Notes under the pieces: generated by a model
Databases searched by the model: none
Seen by the model: only the letters and a program-made list of their open reading frames with translations
Told to the model about the DNA's origin: nothing
Part shown: piece by piece, positions 25,715-34,699 of the stretch
Layout of the letters: the number at the start of each line of letters is the position of its first letter
How positions within the stretch are numbered: the first letter of the stretch is position 1
Origin: JANMMJ01 sp964543235
GTDB taxonomy: Bacteria; Pseudomonadota; Alphaproteobacteria; Rhizobiales; Aestuariivirgaceae
Direction of reading: 5' to 3'
Assembly: GCA_964543235.1 (NCBI GenBank)
Contig: CAZIXE010000019.1
Coordinates: 1 to 64,000, forward strand
Length of the DNA stretch: 64,000 nucleotides
Program-made: the position numbers and the translations under genes

Positions 25715-26380
25715 TCAGCCGCTGGCTGCCGGCCCTGGTCCGGCCAAACCGCGGGTAGCGGCAGCTACTTTTCCGGCGGTATCGGCGCTGGCCCTTTCGC
25801 AGTCAGGTCCCCGCGCCGAAAGGATCGCCCCCGCCATCGCGGCGGCGGCCGCCGCACGGGAGAGCCCGGCCTCACGCGCCAGCGTGCGCCAGGTGTGGAA
25901 GCTGAGCGCCAGCCTCAGCATCGCCTGCTGCGGCCCCGCGAGGCCCTCGCCCATGACTGACCGGTAGGACGCCATGGCGGGCCCCATGCGCATCTCGTTG
26001 ATCTCGCGGGTGAGCGCGTGGTGCTCGCCGTCGCGCAGCACGCAGGCGGCAAGCGCTTCATTGCGCTCATACCAGCCGTAGAGGGCCTCGAGCCCCGCCC
26101 TGAGCCGCGCGTCCGGATCGGCGATGCTCCCGAAATCCGCCGCGGCAGGCAGCGGATCGCGCGCCATGGCAAGCCCCGAACAGGCGAGAAACAGGCTCTT
26201 CTCGTCCGGGAAATGCGCATAGAGCGTGTGCCGCTGCACCCCGGCGCGCTCGGCGATCATGCTGAATGTCGTCCGCGCCGGGCCGACGCTGCCATGCAGA
26301 TCGACCGCCGCCTCGACGATGCGCTGGCGGGTCTCGGCCTGCTGTTCGGCGCGGCGCTTCAGGGTGTAGGGGCGGGTCAT
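25715..26380 (-). CDS. TetR/AcrR-family regulator divergent from an MBL gene
   Basis: A 221-residue regulator with an N-terminal HTH (AETRQRIVEAAVDLHGSVGPARTTFSMIAERAGVQRHTLYAHFPDEKSLF) and a C-terminal helical domain rich in alanine. It is transcribed away from the metallo-beta-lactamase-fold gene at 26522. The 141-base divergent region carries a perfect 16-bp inverted repeat starting 11 bases before this start. The in-frame ATG six codons upstream would partly cover the operator, so I favour MTRPYTLK. Ligand unknown. Confidence 0.85.
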   Translation of the reverse strand: MTRPYTLKRRAEQQAETRQRIVEAAVDLHGSVGPARTTFSMIAERAGVQRHTLYAHFPDEKSLFLACSGLAMARDPLPAAADFGSIADPDARLRAGLEALYGWYERNEALAACVLRDGEHHALTREINEMRMGPAMASYRSVMGEGLAGPQQAMLRLALSFHTWRTLAREAGLSRAAAAAAMAGAILSARGPDCERASADTAGKVAAATRGLAGPGPAASG

Positions 26381-26390
26381 CCTATTTTCA

Positions 26391-26406
26391 TTGCACAATG
26401 ATGTGC
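26391..26406. promoter_or_regulatory. Inverted repeat, probable TetR operator
   Basis: TGCACA-ATGA-TGTGCA is perfectly symmetric in its arms and lies between the divergent TetR and MBL genes, seven bases before the -35-like TTGACA at 26413. Confidence 0.6.
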
Positions 26407-26412
26407 ATTCAT

Positions 26413-26441
26413 ATTGACAGGCGCTTCAAATTTCACTACAC
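26413..26441 (+). promoter_or_regulatory. Sigma-70-like promoter for the MBL gene
   Basis: TTGACA (26413-26418), a 17-base spacer and TACACA (26436-26441) point toward the MBL gene. It is adjacent to the inverted repeat, so TetR binding would occlude it. The -10 match is weak. Confidence 0.4.
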
Positions 26442-26521
26442 ATAGATGTATCATGAAATCAGGGCGCTGTCCACCGCCGCGGCATGGCGGGGGGCCCGCC
26501 CGCAGCGCCACGGAGACCCGC

Positions 26522-27274
26522 ATGGAAACGCGCATCGCCGAAATTGCCGACGGCATCTACCGCCTGTCGACCCACGTGCCCGATCTCGCCCCGCCCGCCG
26601 GCTTCACCTTCAGCCAGTTCCTGGTGATGGGCGATGAGCCGCTGATGTTCCACACCGGGCTGCGCAAGATGTTCCCCCTCAACCTCGCGGCCACCAGCCG
26701 CATCTTGCCGCCCGAACAGCTGCGCTGGATCACCTTCGGCCATTTCGAGGCCGATGAATGCGGCGCCCTCAATGAATGGCTCGCCGCTGGCCCCGGTGCC
26801 CGCCCCGCCCATGGCGAGACCGGCGTCATGGTGTCGCTGAACGATGTCGCCGACCGCCCGCCGCACATCCTTGCCGATGGCGAGGTGCTCGACCTCGGCG
26901 GCAAGCGCGTGCGCTTCATCGACACGCCGCACACCCCCCATGGCTGGGATGCCGGTGTGCTCTATGAGGAGACGACGGGAACGCTGCTCTGCGGCGATCT
27001 CTTCACGCAACTGGGCGACGGCCCGGCCCTGACCACGGGCGACATCGTGGGGCCCGCCATCGCCGCCGAGGACCTGTTCCGCTACTCGGCCCTGAACCCC
27101 GCCATGGGCGACACGCTGCGGCGGCTGGCAGCACTCGCCCCCAAGCGGCTCGCGCTCATGCACGGGCCGTCATTCGAGGGCGATGGCGCCGCCGCCCTGC
27201 GGGCGCTCGCCGCTGACTACGACCGCCGCGGGGCGAACCACTGGCGCGACATGCAGGCGAGGCTCGCCGCCTGA
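26522..27274 (+). CDS. MBL-fold protein of the diiron (ODP/flavodiiron-like) type
   Basis: A 250-residue hydrolase-fold protein. Instead of the HxHxDH of hydrolytic family members it has HFEADECG (about 79-86), then the later ligands DTPHTPHGWDAG, CGDLFT and LMHGPSF. The HxExD form is characteristic of oxygen- or NO-reducing diiron domains, as in flavodiiron proteins, here without a flavodoxin domain. A GGAGA lies seven bases before the ATG. It is probably controlled by the divergent TetR. Substrate (O2, NO or an organic molecule) cannot be decided from sequence. Confidence 0.8.
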   Translation: METRIAEIADGIYRLSTHVPDLAPPAGFTFSQFLVMGDEPLMFHTGLRKMFPLNLAATSRILPPEQLRWITFGHFEADECGALNEWLAAGPGARPAHGETGVMVSLNDVADRPPHILADGEVLDLGGKRVRFIDTPHTPHGWDAGVLYEETTGTLLCGDLFTQLGDGPALTTGDIVGPAIAAEDLFRYSALNPAMGDTLRRLAALAPKRLALMHGPSFEGDGAAALRALAADYDRRGANHWRDMQARLAA

Positions 27275-27309
27275 GGGGCGCCGGACGGGCGATCCGTTCG
27301 GCACGCGGT

Positions 27310-27352
27310 TGTCACCCATGTCTCAGGTACAATCTGTTACCTATGTCTCCGG
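27310..27352. repeat. Paired 18-bp repeat resembling an insertion-sequence end
   Basis: TGTCACCCATGTCTCAGG (27310-27327) and TGTTACCTATGTCTCCGG (27335-27352) are direct repeats seven bases apart. Such TGT(C/T)ACC(C/T)ATGTCTC units are reminiscent of IS481-type ends. No transposase remains. They lie 18 bases from the 3' end of tRNA-Ser. Confidence 0.5.
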
Positions 27353-27369
27353 GCCGGACAGAGGGCAGG

Positions 27370-27459
27370 TGGCGGAGGGGGAGGGATTCGAACCCCCGGA
27401 GGGCTTGCACCCTCAACGGTTTTCAAGACCGCCGCAATCGACCGCTCTGCCACCCCTCC
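27370..27459 (-). tRNA. tRNA-Ser (UGA anticodon)
   Basis: A 90-base class II tRNA on the minus strand. The acceptor stem GGAGGGG pairs with CCCCTCC, the anticodon loop is CTTGAAA with anticodon TGA, a long variable arm follows (GAGGGTGCAAGCCCTC), the T-loop is GGTTCGAATCC, and a CCA end is encoded (27370-27372). All arms fold cleanly. Confidence 0.95.
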
Positions 27460-27568
27460 GCTGAGGCCGGTCACCTGGCCGTGCTGGCTGAGAGATAGCA
27501 GGCCGCCGCCCCGGCGCAAGGGGCTCATGCCGGCACGGATGGCCCGCCGTTACAAGCGGTGAAGGCGG

Positions 27569-28126
27569 TCACAGGCCGGGCCGGGTGGCTTCTGCCGCCT
27601 GCCGCGGCAAGGCTTCGATCCCGTCCAGCAGCGCCAGGAGCCCCTGCAGGATGCGGATGGGCGGTGGCGGGCAGCCCGGCACGTGCAGATCGACCGGGAT
27701 CACCGCCGCAACCGGTCCGCACACCGCGGGGCTTCCGGCAAACACCCCGCAGTCATGGGCGCAGTCGCCGACCGCCACCACCCATTTGGGTTCGGGCGCC
27801 GCCGCATAGGTCCGCTCCAGCGCCTGCTTCATGTTCCAGGTGACCGGTCCGGTCACCAGCAGCACATCGGCATGGCGCGGCGAGGCCACGAATTTCAGCC
27901 CGAACCGCTCGATGTCGTAGACGGGATTGTTGAGGGCATGGATTTCGAGCTCGCAGCCATTGCACGAGCCGGCATCGACCTCGCGGATCGCCAGCGAGCG
28001 CCCCAGCCGCCGGCGGGCACGCGCCGCCAGAGCTGTGGCCGCCTCCGCCAGCATGTCGCCATCGGCGCCCGGTCTGGCGGTGGCGGCGCGGCCCCGCAGC
28101 AGGGCCTGGAGCAGAAGCGAACGCAT
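27569..28126 (-). CDS. HyfI/NuoB-like Fe-S small subunit of a hydrogenase-4-like complex
   Basis: A 185-residue subunit. It carries the cysteines that bind the proximal [4Fe-4S] cluster: SCNGCE (about residue 54), GDCAHDCGVF (about 120) and VPGCPPPP (about 150). In group 4 hydrogenases and complex I this subunit passes electrons to or from the large subunit at the cytoplasmic face of the membrane. It is the last gene of the operon, nine bases after the large-subunit gene. The N-terminal extension of about 40 residues is poorly conserved. A further ferredoxin-like HyfA/HyfH subunit is not encoded nearby. Confidence 0.88.
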   Translation of the reverse strand: MRSLLLQALLRGRAATARPGADGDMLAEAATALAARARRRLGRSLAIREVDAGSCNGCELEIHALNNPVYDIERFGLKFVASPRHADVLLVTGPVTWNMKQALERTYAAAPEPKWVVAVGDCAHDCGVFAGSPAVCGPVAAVIPVDLHVPGCPPPPIRILQGLLALLDGIEALPRQAAEATRPGL

Positions 28127-28135
28127 GGTTGAGCC

Positions 28136-29638
28136 TCACATGTCGTGGCCGGAATAGGAACAGTTGAACGATTTGTTGCACAGCGGGAAGTCCGCCACGA
28201 TGTTGCCCTCGATCGCCGCTTCCAGCAGCGGCCACTGGAACCACGAGGGATCGCGGGAATGACAATGGAGAACCCGTCCATTCTTGCCGAGCCGCACCGC
28301 GACCAGCACATCGCCCCGGAAGGCCTCGACCAGTGCCGCGCCTTCACCGGCAGCCGCAGGCCGTGACCTGGCCCGGATGGGACCGGGGCGAAGCTGATCG
28401 AGAAGCTGGCGCAGGATCGCCAGGCTCTGCCTGAATTCCTCGATCCTGATCCATACCCGCGCGTCGACATCGCCCTCGTTGCGCACCGGCACGCTGAAGT
28501 CGACGCGGTCGTAGGGTGGATAGGTGGCATCGCGGCGGCTGTCGAAGCTGCGCCCGGCGCTGCGTCCGACAAAGCCGCCGGCGGCGAAGCGCCGGACAAG
28601 CGGTTCGCTGATCCGACCGGTGGTGACGGTACGGTCCTGGATTGACGGCGAGCCGTCATAGGCCCGCACCGGGCGCCGCAGTTCGACATCGCAGTGGTCG
28701 AGGAGCCGGCGCAGATCGGCGATCCCGTCTTCACTCAGATCCGCAGTGACCCCACCCGCGACAATGCGGTCCATCATCAGCCGGTGCCCGAAGCAGCGAT
28801 CCGCCGCCTGCAGGATGCGCTCGCGCAGCAGCACGCAATGGGCATGGATGGCAACCGCGCTTGCGTCGTTGCAGATCGCGCCGAAATCATTGATGTGGTG
28901 CGCCATGCGCTCCAGCTCGGCCATCACGCCCCGCAGCAGGATGGCGCGTTCGGGAACCACAATGCCCACGGCCGCTTCCACAGCCCGGGCATATGCAAAG
29001 GCGTAGGCAACGGTGCTGTCGCCCGACATGCGCCCGATGATGCGGCCTGCCGTGTCGATATCCTTGCCGGCGCACAGCGCCTCGGTGCCCTTGTGGACAT
29101 AGCCGAGGCGCTGTTCGAGCCGCACGACCGTTTCGCCATTGGCGGTAAAGCGGAAATGCCCGGGCTCGATGATGCCGGCGTGCACCGGCCCGACCGGGAT
29201 CTGATGCAGACCTTCGCCGTCGACGGGAAGGAAAACGTAAGGCTTCGGCGCAGCCGCCCGTCCCGCTCTTGTTGGCCGGGTTCCGTGATCGAGCCAGGGC
29301 CGGTCATCCGGCATGCCTGCCGCCACCACGCCATAGAGGTCACGCATCGCCCGCTCGAGCCGCATGGCCGGGGCATGATACTGGCCAACCGAAGGGTACC
29401 GGCCATTCTTGCACCTGAGCGAGGCTATGAGGCGGCCCCGCCCGTCCTGCGCCATCAGCGCCATTCGCACATGCGGGGCGTCGACCCACAGGCTGCAAAG
29501 GTCCTGGCGGCCCGCATTGCAGCCGCGCGCCAGCCCCGTCCACTGGTTCTCGCTGACCGTGATCCGCACAAACCCGTCCCGGCCAGCCTTGTGTCCGGCA
29601 GCCAGTGCCGATGCCGACAGGATGGGCGAGCGGCTCAT
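28136..29638 (-). CDS. HyfG/HycE-like large subunit lacking NiFe-site cysteines
   Basis: A 500-residue protein: a NuoC-like N-terminal part to about 120, then a NuoD/large-subunit part (EPGHFRFTANGETVVRLEQRLGYVHKGTEALCAGKD). Where [NiFe] hydrogenases have R-x-C-G-x-C, this protein has RMSGDS (203-208). At the C terminus the DPCxxC pair is replaced by FPLCNKSFNCSYSGHDM. It therefore should not bind nickel, and a hydrogenase activity is unlikely. This places it with energy-converting-hydrogenase-related or NuoD-like complexes. The ATG overlaps the preceding hyfF stop. The reaction partner is unknown; quinone or ferredoxin chemistry is conceivable. Confidence 0.87.
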   Translation of the reverse strand: MSRSPILSASALAAGHKAGRDGFVRITVSENQWTGLARGCNAGRQDLCSLWVDAPHVRMALMAQDGRGRLIASLRCKNGRYPSVGQYHAPAMRLERAMRDLYGVVAAGMPDDRPWLDHGTRPTRAGRAAAPKPYVFLPVDGEGLHQIPVGPVHAGIIEPGHFRFTANGETVVRLEQRLGYVHKGTEALCAGKDIDTAGRIIGRMSGDSTVAYAFAYARAVEAAVGIVVPERAILLRGVMAELERMAHHINDFGAICNDASAVAIHAHCVLLRERILQAADRCFGHRLMMDRIVAGGVTADLSEDGIADLRRLLDHCDVELRRPVRAYDGSPSIQDRTVTTGRISEPLVRRFAAGGFVGRSAGRSFDSRRDATYPPYDRVDFSVPVRNEGDVDARVWIRIEEFRQSLAILRQLLDQLRPGPIRARSRPAAAGEGAALVEAFRGDVLVAVRLGKNGRVLHCHSRDPSWFQWPLLEAAIEGNIVADFPLCNKSFNCSYSGHDM

Positions 29639-31071
29639 CCCAGAAACTCCGCGGCACGCTGAAACCACGCCACTACCACGCTTGGCAGATAGAGGCCGGC
29701 AATCAGCACCAGCAGGAAGTGCAGCACGAAGGGCAGCGGCGACGCCCCGACCTTGTGCGATGGCTCGCTTGGCGGCCCGAACAGCATGCCCTGCAGGCGC
29801 AGGAGCAGGGCGCCGAACGCCACCACCAGGCCGAAGGCGGGCAGCAGCGCCAGCCACGGTTCGCGGGCGAAGGTCGTCGTCAGGATCAGGAACTCGCTCA
29901 TGAAGATGCCGAAGGGTGGCAGCCCGGCGATGGCGAGCACGCCGGCGCCAAGCCCGATGGCAAGCCCCGGATGGGTGACGCTGAGGCCCCGGATGTCGGC
30001 GATGCGCTGCGTGCCCTTGGCCTGCGCCACATGGCCCACGGCGAAGAAGATGGCAGACTTGGTCAGGCTGTGCATGGTCATGTGCAGGAGGCCGGCGAAA
30101 TTGGCGAGCGCCCCGCCCATGCCGAAGGCAAAGGTGATGAGCCCCATGTGCTCGATCGACGAATAGGCAAACAGCCGTTTGATGTCACGCCGCTGGTAGA
30201 GCATGAAGGCCGCGAAGATGAGCGAGACCAGCCCCATGACGATGAGGATGGGGCCGGGGCGCATGGCCAGCGGATTGGCGGCGGCGATCATCTTGAAGCG
30301 CAGCAGCGCATAGAGCGCCACATTGAGCAGGAGCCCCGAGAGCACCGCGCTGATCGGGGTCGGCCCCTCGGAGTGGGCATCCGGCAGCCAGGCATGGAGC
30401 GGCGCCAGGCCGACCTTCGTGCCATAGCCGACGAGCAGGAACACGAAAGCCAGGTTGAGCAGCGAGACATCGAGCCGCGCCGCGTTCATGTGCAGGAGAT
30501 TCCACGACATCGCCGGCAGCCCTTCGCCCAGCGCCTCCTGCCCCGCCAGATAGGCGAGGATCGTCCCGAAAAAGGCAAGCGAGATGCCGACGCTGCCGAG
30601 GATGAAGTATTTCCATGCCGCTTCGATCGCCTCCGGCGTCCGGTACAGGCCGACCATGACCACGGTGATCAGGGTCGCCAATTCAAGGCCGACCCAGAGG
30701 AGGCCGATGTTGTTTGCAAGCAGCGCCACGTTCATGGCGCCGATCATCGCCTGGTAGAGGCCGTGATAGAACCGGACCGACAGCGAGTTCACGCGGCCGG
30801 TTTCGATCTCATGGCCGATATAGCCGGCGCTGAAGGTCGCCGCCGTGAAGCCCACCAGCGTATTGAGGATGATGAAGACAATGTTGACGTCATCGACGAT
30901 GAGATAGCTGTTGGCGGCGGCAGGCACGCCAAGCAGGCTGGCGCCGGCCAGGAATGTCAGGAACGACACGACGACATTGAGGGTGGCGGTGAGGCGATAG
31001 CCGGGCAGGGCGGCCAGCACCACGGCCGCGGCGAAGGGAATGATGATGACGGCATAGACGCTGGCGCTCAT
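29635..31071 (-). CDS. hyfF: HyfF-like antiporter-type membrane subunit
   Basis: A 478-residue, about 14-helix membrane protein of the Mrp/NuoLMN superfamily. Conserved features include LLWVGLELATLITVVMVGLY, the broken-helix region VGYGTKVGLAPLHAWLPDAHSEGPTPISAVLSGLLLNVALYALLRF with the functional lysine, and FAYSSIEHMGLITFAFGMGG. It is expected to move protons across the inner membrane, driven by the peripheral redox subunits. The start overlaps hyfE and the stop overlaps the large subunit. Confidence 0.9.
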   Translation of the reverse strand: MSASVYAVIIIPFAAAVVLAALPGYRLTATLNVVVSFLTFLAGASLLGVPAAANSYLIVDDVNIVFIILNTLVGFTAATFSAGYIGHEIETGRVNSLSVRFYHGLYQAMIGAMNVALLANNIGLLWVGLELATLITVVMVGLYRTPEAIEAAWKYFILGSVGISLAFFGTILAYLAGQEALGEGLPAMSWNLLHMNAARLDVSLLNLAFVFLLVGYGTKVGLAPLHAWLPDAHSEGPTPISAVLSGLLLNVALYALLRFKMIAAANPLAMRPGPILIVMGLVSLIFAAFMLYQRRDIKRLFAYSSIEHMGLITFAFGMGGALANFAGLLHMTMHSLTKSAIFFAVGHVAQAKGTQRIADIRGLSVTHPGLAIGLGAGVLAIAGLPPFGIFMSEFLILTTTFAREPWLALLPAFGLVVAFGALLLRLQGMLFGPPSEPSHKVGASPLPFVLHFLLVLIAGLYLPSVVVAWFQRAAEFLG

Positions 31072-31727
31072 CGCCGGTCACCCCGCACCCGTTCCAGTGC
31101 CGCCACATCGACCGTATCGAACCGCTCGCGGATGCGGAACACGAAGACCGCGAACACGAACAGCGCGATCAGCACCGAGAAGGCAACGCTGATCTCCACC
31201 ACCAGCGGCATGCCCTTGGCGCCCGTGGCCCCGAGGATGAGCCCGTTCTCGATCGACATGAAGCCGATGATCTGGGTCACCGCGTTGCGGCGCGTGATCA
31301 TCATCAAGATGCCAAGCAGGATGATCGCGAGGGCAATAGCCAGCCCTTCGCGCGCCAGCGCCGGGGCGGCCGCCGTGGCCTTGAGCACCAGCATGAGCGA
31401 CAGCGCCGTCAGCCCCAGGCCGAACAGCATGGTGAGCCCCACTCCGACCACCTGTTCGACATCGCGATGGATGCCGAGCTTGCGGATCATCCGGTGCAGG
31501 GCATAGGGGATGGTGAGACCCTTGAGACCGAAGGCGAGGCCCGCCGTGATGAAGAGATGCGGCCGGTCCTGGGCGACCGCTTCCCACGCCACCGCCAGCG
31601 ACAGGATGATCGCCTGCGCCGCGAAGGTCTGCAGCACCGCCTGCACCCGGTCCTGGTAGATCAGGGCGAAACTGACCAGCAGCATCAGGCCGGCAAGCAG
31701 GTGCGAGACGTCATAGGCCTTGATCAT
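31068..31727 (-). CDS. hyfE: HyfE-like membrane subunit
   Basis: A 219-residue membrane protein with about seven hydrophobic helices, including ITRRNAVTQIIGFMSIENGLILGATGAKGMPLVVEISVAFSVLIALFVFAVFVF. The glutamate in MSIENG corresponds to the NuoK-like proton-path residue of the HyfE family. It links the antiporter-like subunits in group 4-type complexes. It overlaps both neighbours by four bases. Confidence 0.88.
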   Translation of the reverse strand: MIKAYDVSHLLAGLMLLVSFALIYQDRVQAVLQTFAAQAIILSLAVAWEAVAQDRPHLFITAGLAFGLKGLTIPYALHRMIRKLGIHRDVEQVVGVGLTMLFGLGLTALSLMLVLKATAAAPALAREGLAIALAIILLGILMMITRRNAVTQIIGFMSIENGLILGATGAKGMPLVVEISVAFSVLIALFVFAVFVFRIRERFDTVDVAALERVRGDRR

Positions 31728-32698
31728 CCAAGGAGCTCCTGGGTCAGGAACGACAGCAGAATGGCCAGAAACGCGAAGATGAAGGCGGCGCCGAGAAACT
31801 CGCTGACCCGGAACACGCGCATCTTGGCGATCGAGACTTCCCAGACGCCGAGAACCACCATGCTGATGCCGAGCTTGGCGACAAACGCCGCCCCTCCGCC
31901 CAGCCAGGCAACCAGCCCGTCCGTGCTGGAAGCCATGCCGAAGGGCAGGAACAGGCAGATAATAAGCGACATGTAGGCGACCAGCCGCAGCTGGCCGGCC
32001 GCCTCGATCATGGCGAGATGGCGGCCCGAATATTCCAGTACCATCGCTTCATGCACCATGGTGAGTTCGAGATGGGTGGCCGGATTGTCCACCGGAATGC
32101 GGGCATTCTCGGCGAGCGCCACAATGGTGAGGGCGAGGAAGGCGAGTGCCAGCGACACCCGCACTGTGAGCGGCTGCGTGACGAAGAACTCGGCGACCTC
32201 CGGCAGCCGCGTCGATCCCGCCGCCAGCGACAGGGTGAGCAGCACCAGCAGCATGGCGGGCTCGGCGAGCGTTGCGATCATCATTTCGCGTGACGCACCG
32301 ATGCCGCCGAAACTGGTGCCGATATCCATGCCGGCCAGTGCCAGGAGCGCCCTTGCCGCCCCGAGGATGGCAACCAGCGCGATGGCATCCGCTGCCCAGT
32401 TGAACATGAGGCCGGAGGCAAAGGTTGGAATGAGGGCGGCGGCAACCCAGGTCAGCGCGAAGATCAGATAGGGCGCCGCCCGGAACAGCCACGAGGCGTT
32501 GTCCGCGACGACCGCCTCCTTGTGCAGCAGTTTGGCCAGGTCGCGGTAGCCCTGCAGCAGTGGCGGGCCCTGCCGGCGCATCAGCCGGGCTTTCACGATC
32601 CTGGCGATGGTGACGGCAAGTGGCGCCACCAGCAGGACCAGGAACATCTGGATTCCCTGCCCGATGAGCGATGTCAGCGCCGCAACCATCACACCCAC
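31724..32698 (-). CDS. hyfC: HyfC/HycD (NuoH-like) membrane subunit
   Basis: A 324-residue membrane protein homologous to NuoH. The conserved cytoplasmic loops GPPLLQGYRDLAKLLHKE and ENARIPVDNPATHLELTMVHEAMVLEYSG connect the redox arm to proton channels in group 4 complexes. An alternative start three codons later is possible. The first ten bases overlap the hyfB end. Confidence 0.9.
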   Translation of the reverse strand: MGVMVAALTSLIGQGIQMFLVLLVAPLAVTIARIVKARLMRRQGPPLLQGYRDLAKLLHKEAVVADNASWLFRAAPYLIFALTWVAAALIPTFASGLMFNWAADAIALVAILGAARALLALAGMDIGTSFGGIGASREMMIATLAEPAMLLVLLTLSLAAGSTRLPEVAEFFVTQPLTVRVSLALAFLALTIVALAENARIPVDNPATHLELTMVHEAMVLEYSGRHLAMIEAAGQLRLVAYMSLIICLFLPFGMASSTDGLVAWLGGGAAFVAKLGISMVVLGVWEVSIAKMRVFRVSEFLGAAFIFAFLAILLSFLTQELLG

Positions 32699-34698
32699 GC
32701 CGCCGTGACCAGAAGCAGGACAATCAGTGCGCTGAACATCAGCACCAGGTAGCGCCGGATGGTAAGGAATTGCAGCGGATTGAGCTGCACCGAGGCCCGC
32801 AGCACGGCTGCAGCAGGTGCCGCATAAAGTGCCTGCCAGACATAATCCGTCTGACTGATTTCGAAGCGGGCCGGCCGGAGTTCGCCGGGGGCCGGCATGT
32901 CCACGACATCGCGCGCCGAAAAGGCCACAGCGCCATAGACCCGCCGGAGCGGCTGCGCGAAACTCGATGCGGTATACTGCGTGGCGGGCGACGGCTCCGG
33001 GAAGCCGCAGTCCCAGGCCGGTCCCCTGCGAGTCCGCCGGTTCGACAGTCTTCTCACCAGGATGGCCGTGAGCCCGGCGGAAACGGCCACGAACAGCGCG
33101 ATGATCGGCGCATCATAGGTACTGCGCGCCGAGTCGAAGGCGACCAGCGACAGCAGTGTCGGACCGGTGTGCATGCCGGGCAGCGCCGTGCTGGCGAGTT
33201 GCTTGACCGCCGGCGCCAGCGCCGCCACCGCGAGGCTGCCGAGCAGCCCACCGGCGATGCACATCGCGGCGAGCAGCCCCATGGCAGCGATCTGCACGGG
33301 CGGCACGTCATGCGCTGCGGCGGCCTCGGCGCTGCGTGGCCGGCCGAGGAAGACGATGCCGAACAGCCTGACGAAACAGGCTGCCGCAAGGGCGGCTGAG
33401 AGCGCCAGGAGCCCCCCGACCACCGGCGTCAGGAAGCGCAGCACCGGCTCGGGGAATTGCGGTCCGGCCAGCACCGACTGGAACAGCAGCCACTCCGACA
33501 CGAAGCCGTTGAGTGGCGGCAGCGCCGAAATGGCGAGCGCCCCGACCAGGAACAGTGCTGCCGTGCGCGGCATCCGGTGAATCAATCCGCCCAGCCGGTC
33601 GCAGCTGCGGTGACCGGTGGCATGCAGCACCGCGCCGGCACCGAGAAACAGCAGCGCCTTGTACCAGGAGTGAAAGATGACGTGCAGGAGCGCCGCCGTC
33701 AGCGCCACCGCCGCGGCGGCGTTCAGCGACGTCGCCAGGCAGGCCAGCCCCAACCCCAGGCCGACATAGATGATGCCGATGTTTTCCACCGTCGAGAAGG
33801 CCAGCACCCGTTTGACGTCATTGTCGACGACGGCATGGAGCAGGGCGCCGACCGCCGTGGCCGCGCCCAGCAGGATGAACGGCAGCGACCACCACCATTG
33901 CGGCGCGCCGATGAGATCGAACACGATGCGGATCAGCCCGTAGACGGCAACCTTGGTCATGACCCCGCTCATCAGCGCCGAGACATGGCTCGGCGCGGCG
34001 GGATGGGCGAGCGGCAGCCAGGCATGCAGCGGCATGATGCCGGCCTTCGAGCCGGTGCCAACGAGCGCCGCGGCAAGCACGAAGCCGGTGATTACCGGGC
34101 CGAGATCGGCGGCGCGGATGGTGGCGAAATCATAGCCGCCCGCGGGGCCCGCCATGCCGCCGAAGGCGAACAGCAGCGCCACCGTGCCGATCGATGCCAT
34201 GACCAGATAGACATGGGCGGCCTGCCGCGCCGCGCCGTCTTCATGCCGGGCCAGCACCAGTGCCCAGGAGGTGACCGACATGAGTTCCCAGAAGAACAGG
34301 AAGCCGAACGCATCGTCGGCGATCAGCACCAGGTTCATCGCCGCCGCAAAGACGGGGAAGAACGGCTCGACCCGCGGCGAGAGCTCGCGTTCGCGGTCGA
34401 ACCCCATCCCGTAGAGTGCGGCCACTGTGACGCCGAGACTCACCACCAGCCCGAAAAAGGCGCTCAAAGCATCGAGGCGGAACCTGAGCCCGATGGTCGG
34501 CAGGCCGAGGGGCAGGCGCGCCGCGCTGTCAGCTCCCCACAGCAGTGCGGCCGCATAGGTGCCCGCCGCCAGCATCGCCGCGGCAAGACATGCCGGATAG
34601 ACCAGCGCCAGCGCCCGCCGCGGCGCCAGTGCAGCGAGCACGGCAACGCCCCCATAGAGCGCCATGACGATCGCTACGATATGCAGGGCGCCCGGCAT
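32689..34698 (-). CDS. hyfB: HyfB-like antiporter-type membrane subunit
   Basis: A 669-residue Mrp/NuoL-type protein with about 15-16 helices and a long lateral tail. Key stretches are LFFWELMSVTSWALVLARHE, VGTGSKAGIMPLHAWLPLAHPAAPSHVSALMSGVMTKVAVYGLIRI and FSTVENIGIIYVGLGLGL. The C-terminal part contains CGFPEPSPATQYTASSFAQPLRRVYG, typical of HyfB. With HyfF it provides the second proton-translocating module. It starts one base after the stop of the small XRE regulator, so that regulator heads the operon. Confidence 0.91.
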   Translation of the reverse strand: MPGALHIVAIVMALYGGVAVLAALAPRRALALVYPACLAAAMLAAGTYAAALLWGADSAARLPLGLPTIGLRFRLDALSAFFGLVVSLGVTVAALYGMGFDRERELSPRVEPFFPVFAAAMNLVLIADDAFGFLFFWELMSVTSWALVLARHEDGAARQAAHVYLVMASIGTVALLFAFGGMAGPAGGYDFATIRAADLGPVITGFVLAAALVGTGSKAGIMPLHAWLPLAHPAAPSHVSALMSGVMTKVAVYGLIRIVFDLIGAPQWWWSLPFILLGAATAVGALLHAVVDNDVKRVLAFSTVENIGIIYVGLGLGLACLATSLNAAAAVALTAALLHVIFHSWYKALLFLGAGAVLHATGHRSCDRLGGLIHRMPRTAALFLVGALAISALPPLNGFVSEWLLFQSVLAGPQFPEPVLRFLTPVVGGLLALSAALAAACFVRLFGIVFLGRPRSAEAAAAHDVPPVQIAAMGLLAAMCIAGGLLGSLAVAALAPAVKQLASTALPGMHTGPTLLSLVAFDSARSTYDAPIIALFVAVSAGLTAILVRRLSNRRTRRGPAWDCGFPEPSPATQYTASSFAQPLRRVYGAVAFSARDVVDMPAPGELRPARFEISQTDYVWQALYAAPAAAVLRASVQLNPLQFLTIRRYLVLMFSALIVLLLVTAAWV

Positions 34699-34699
34699 C

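Noticed and set aside
28136..29638. Functional group 4 [NiFe] hydrogenase
   Set aside because: Both cysteine pairs for the NiFe centre are missing and no maturation genes are nearby.
29605..31506. Forward 633-residue reading frame opposite hyfF/hyfE
   Set aside because: It is an antisense shadow of GC-rich membrane-protein genes, rich in Arg/His/Gln/Asp, with no domain and no start signal.
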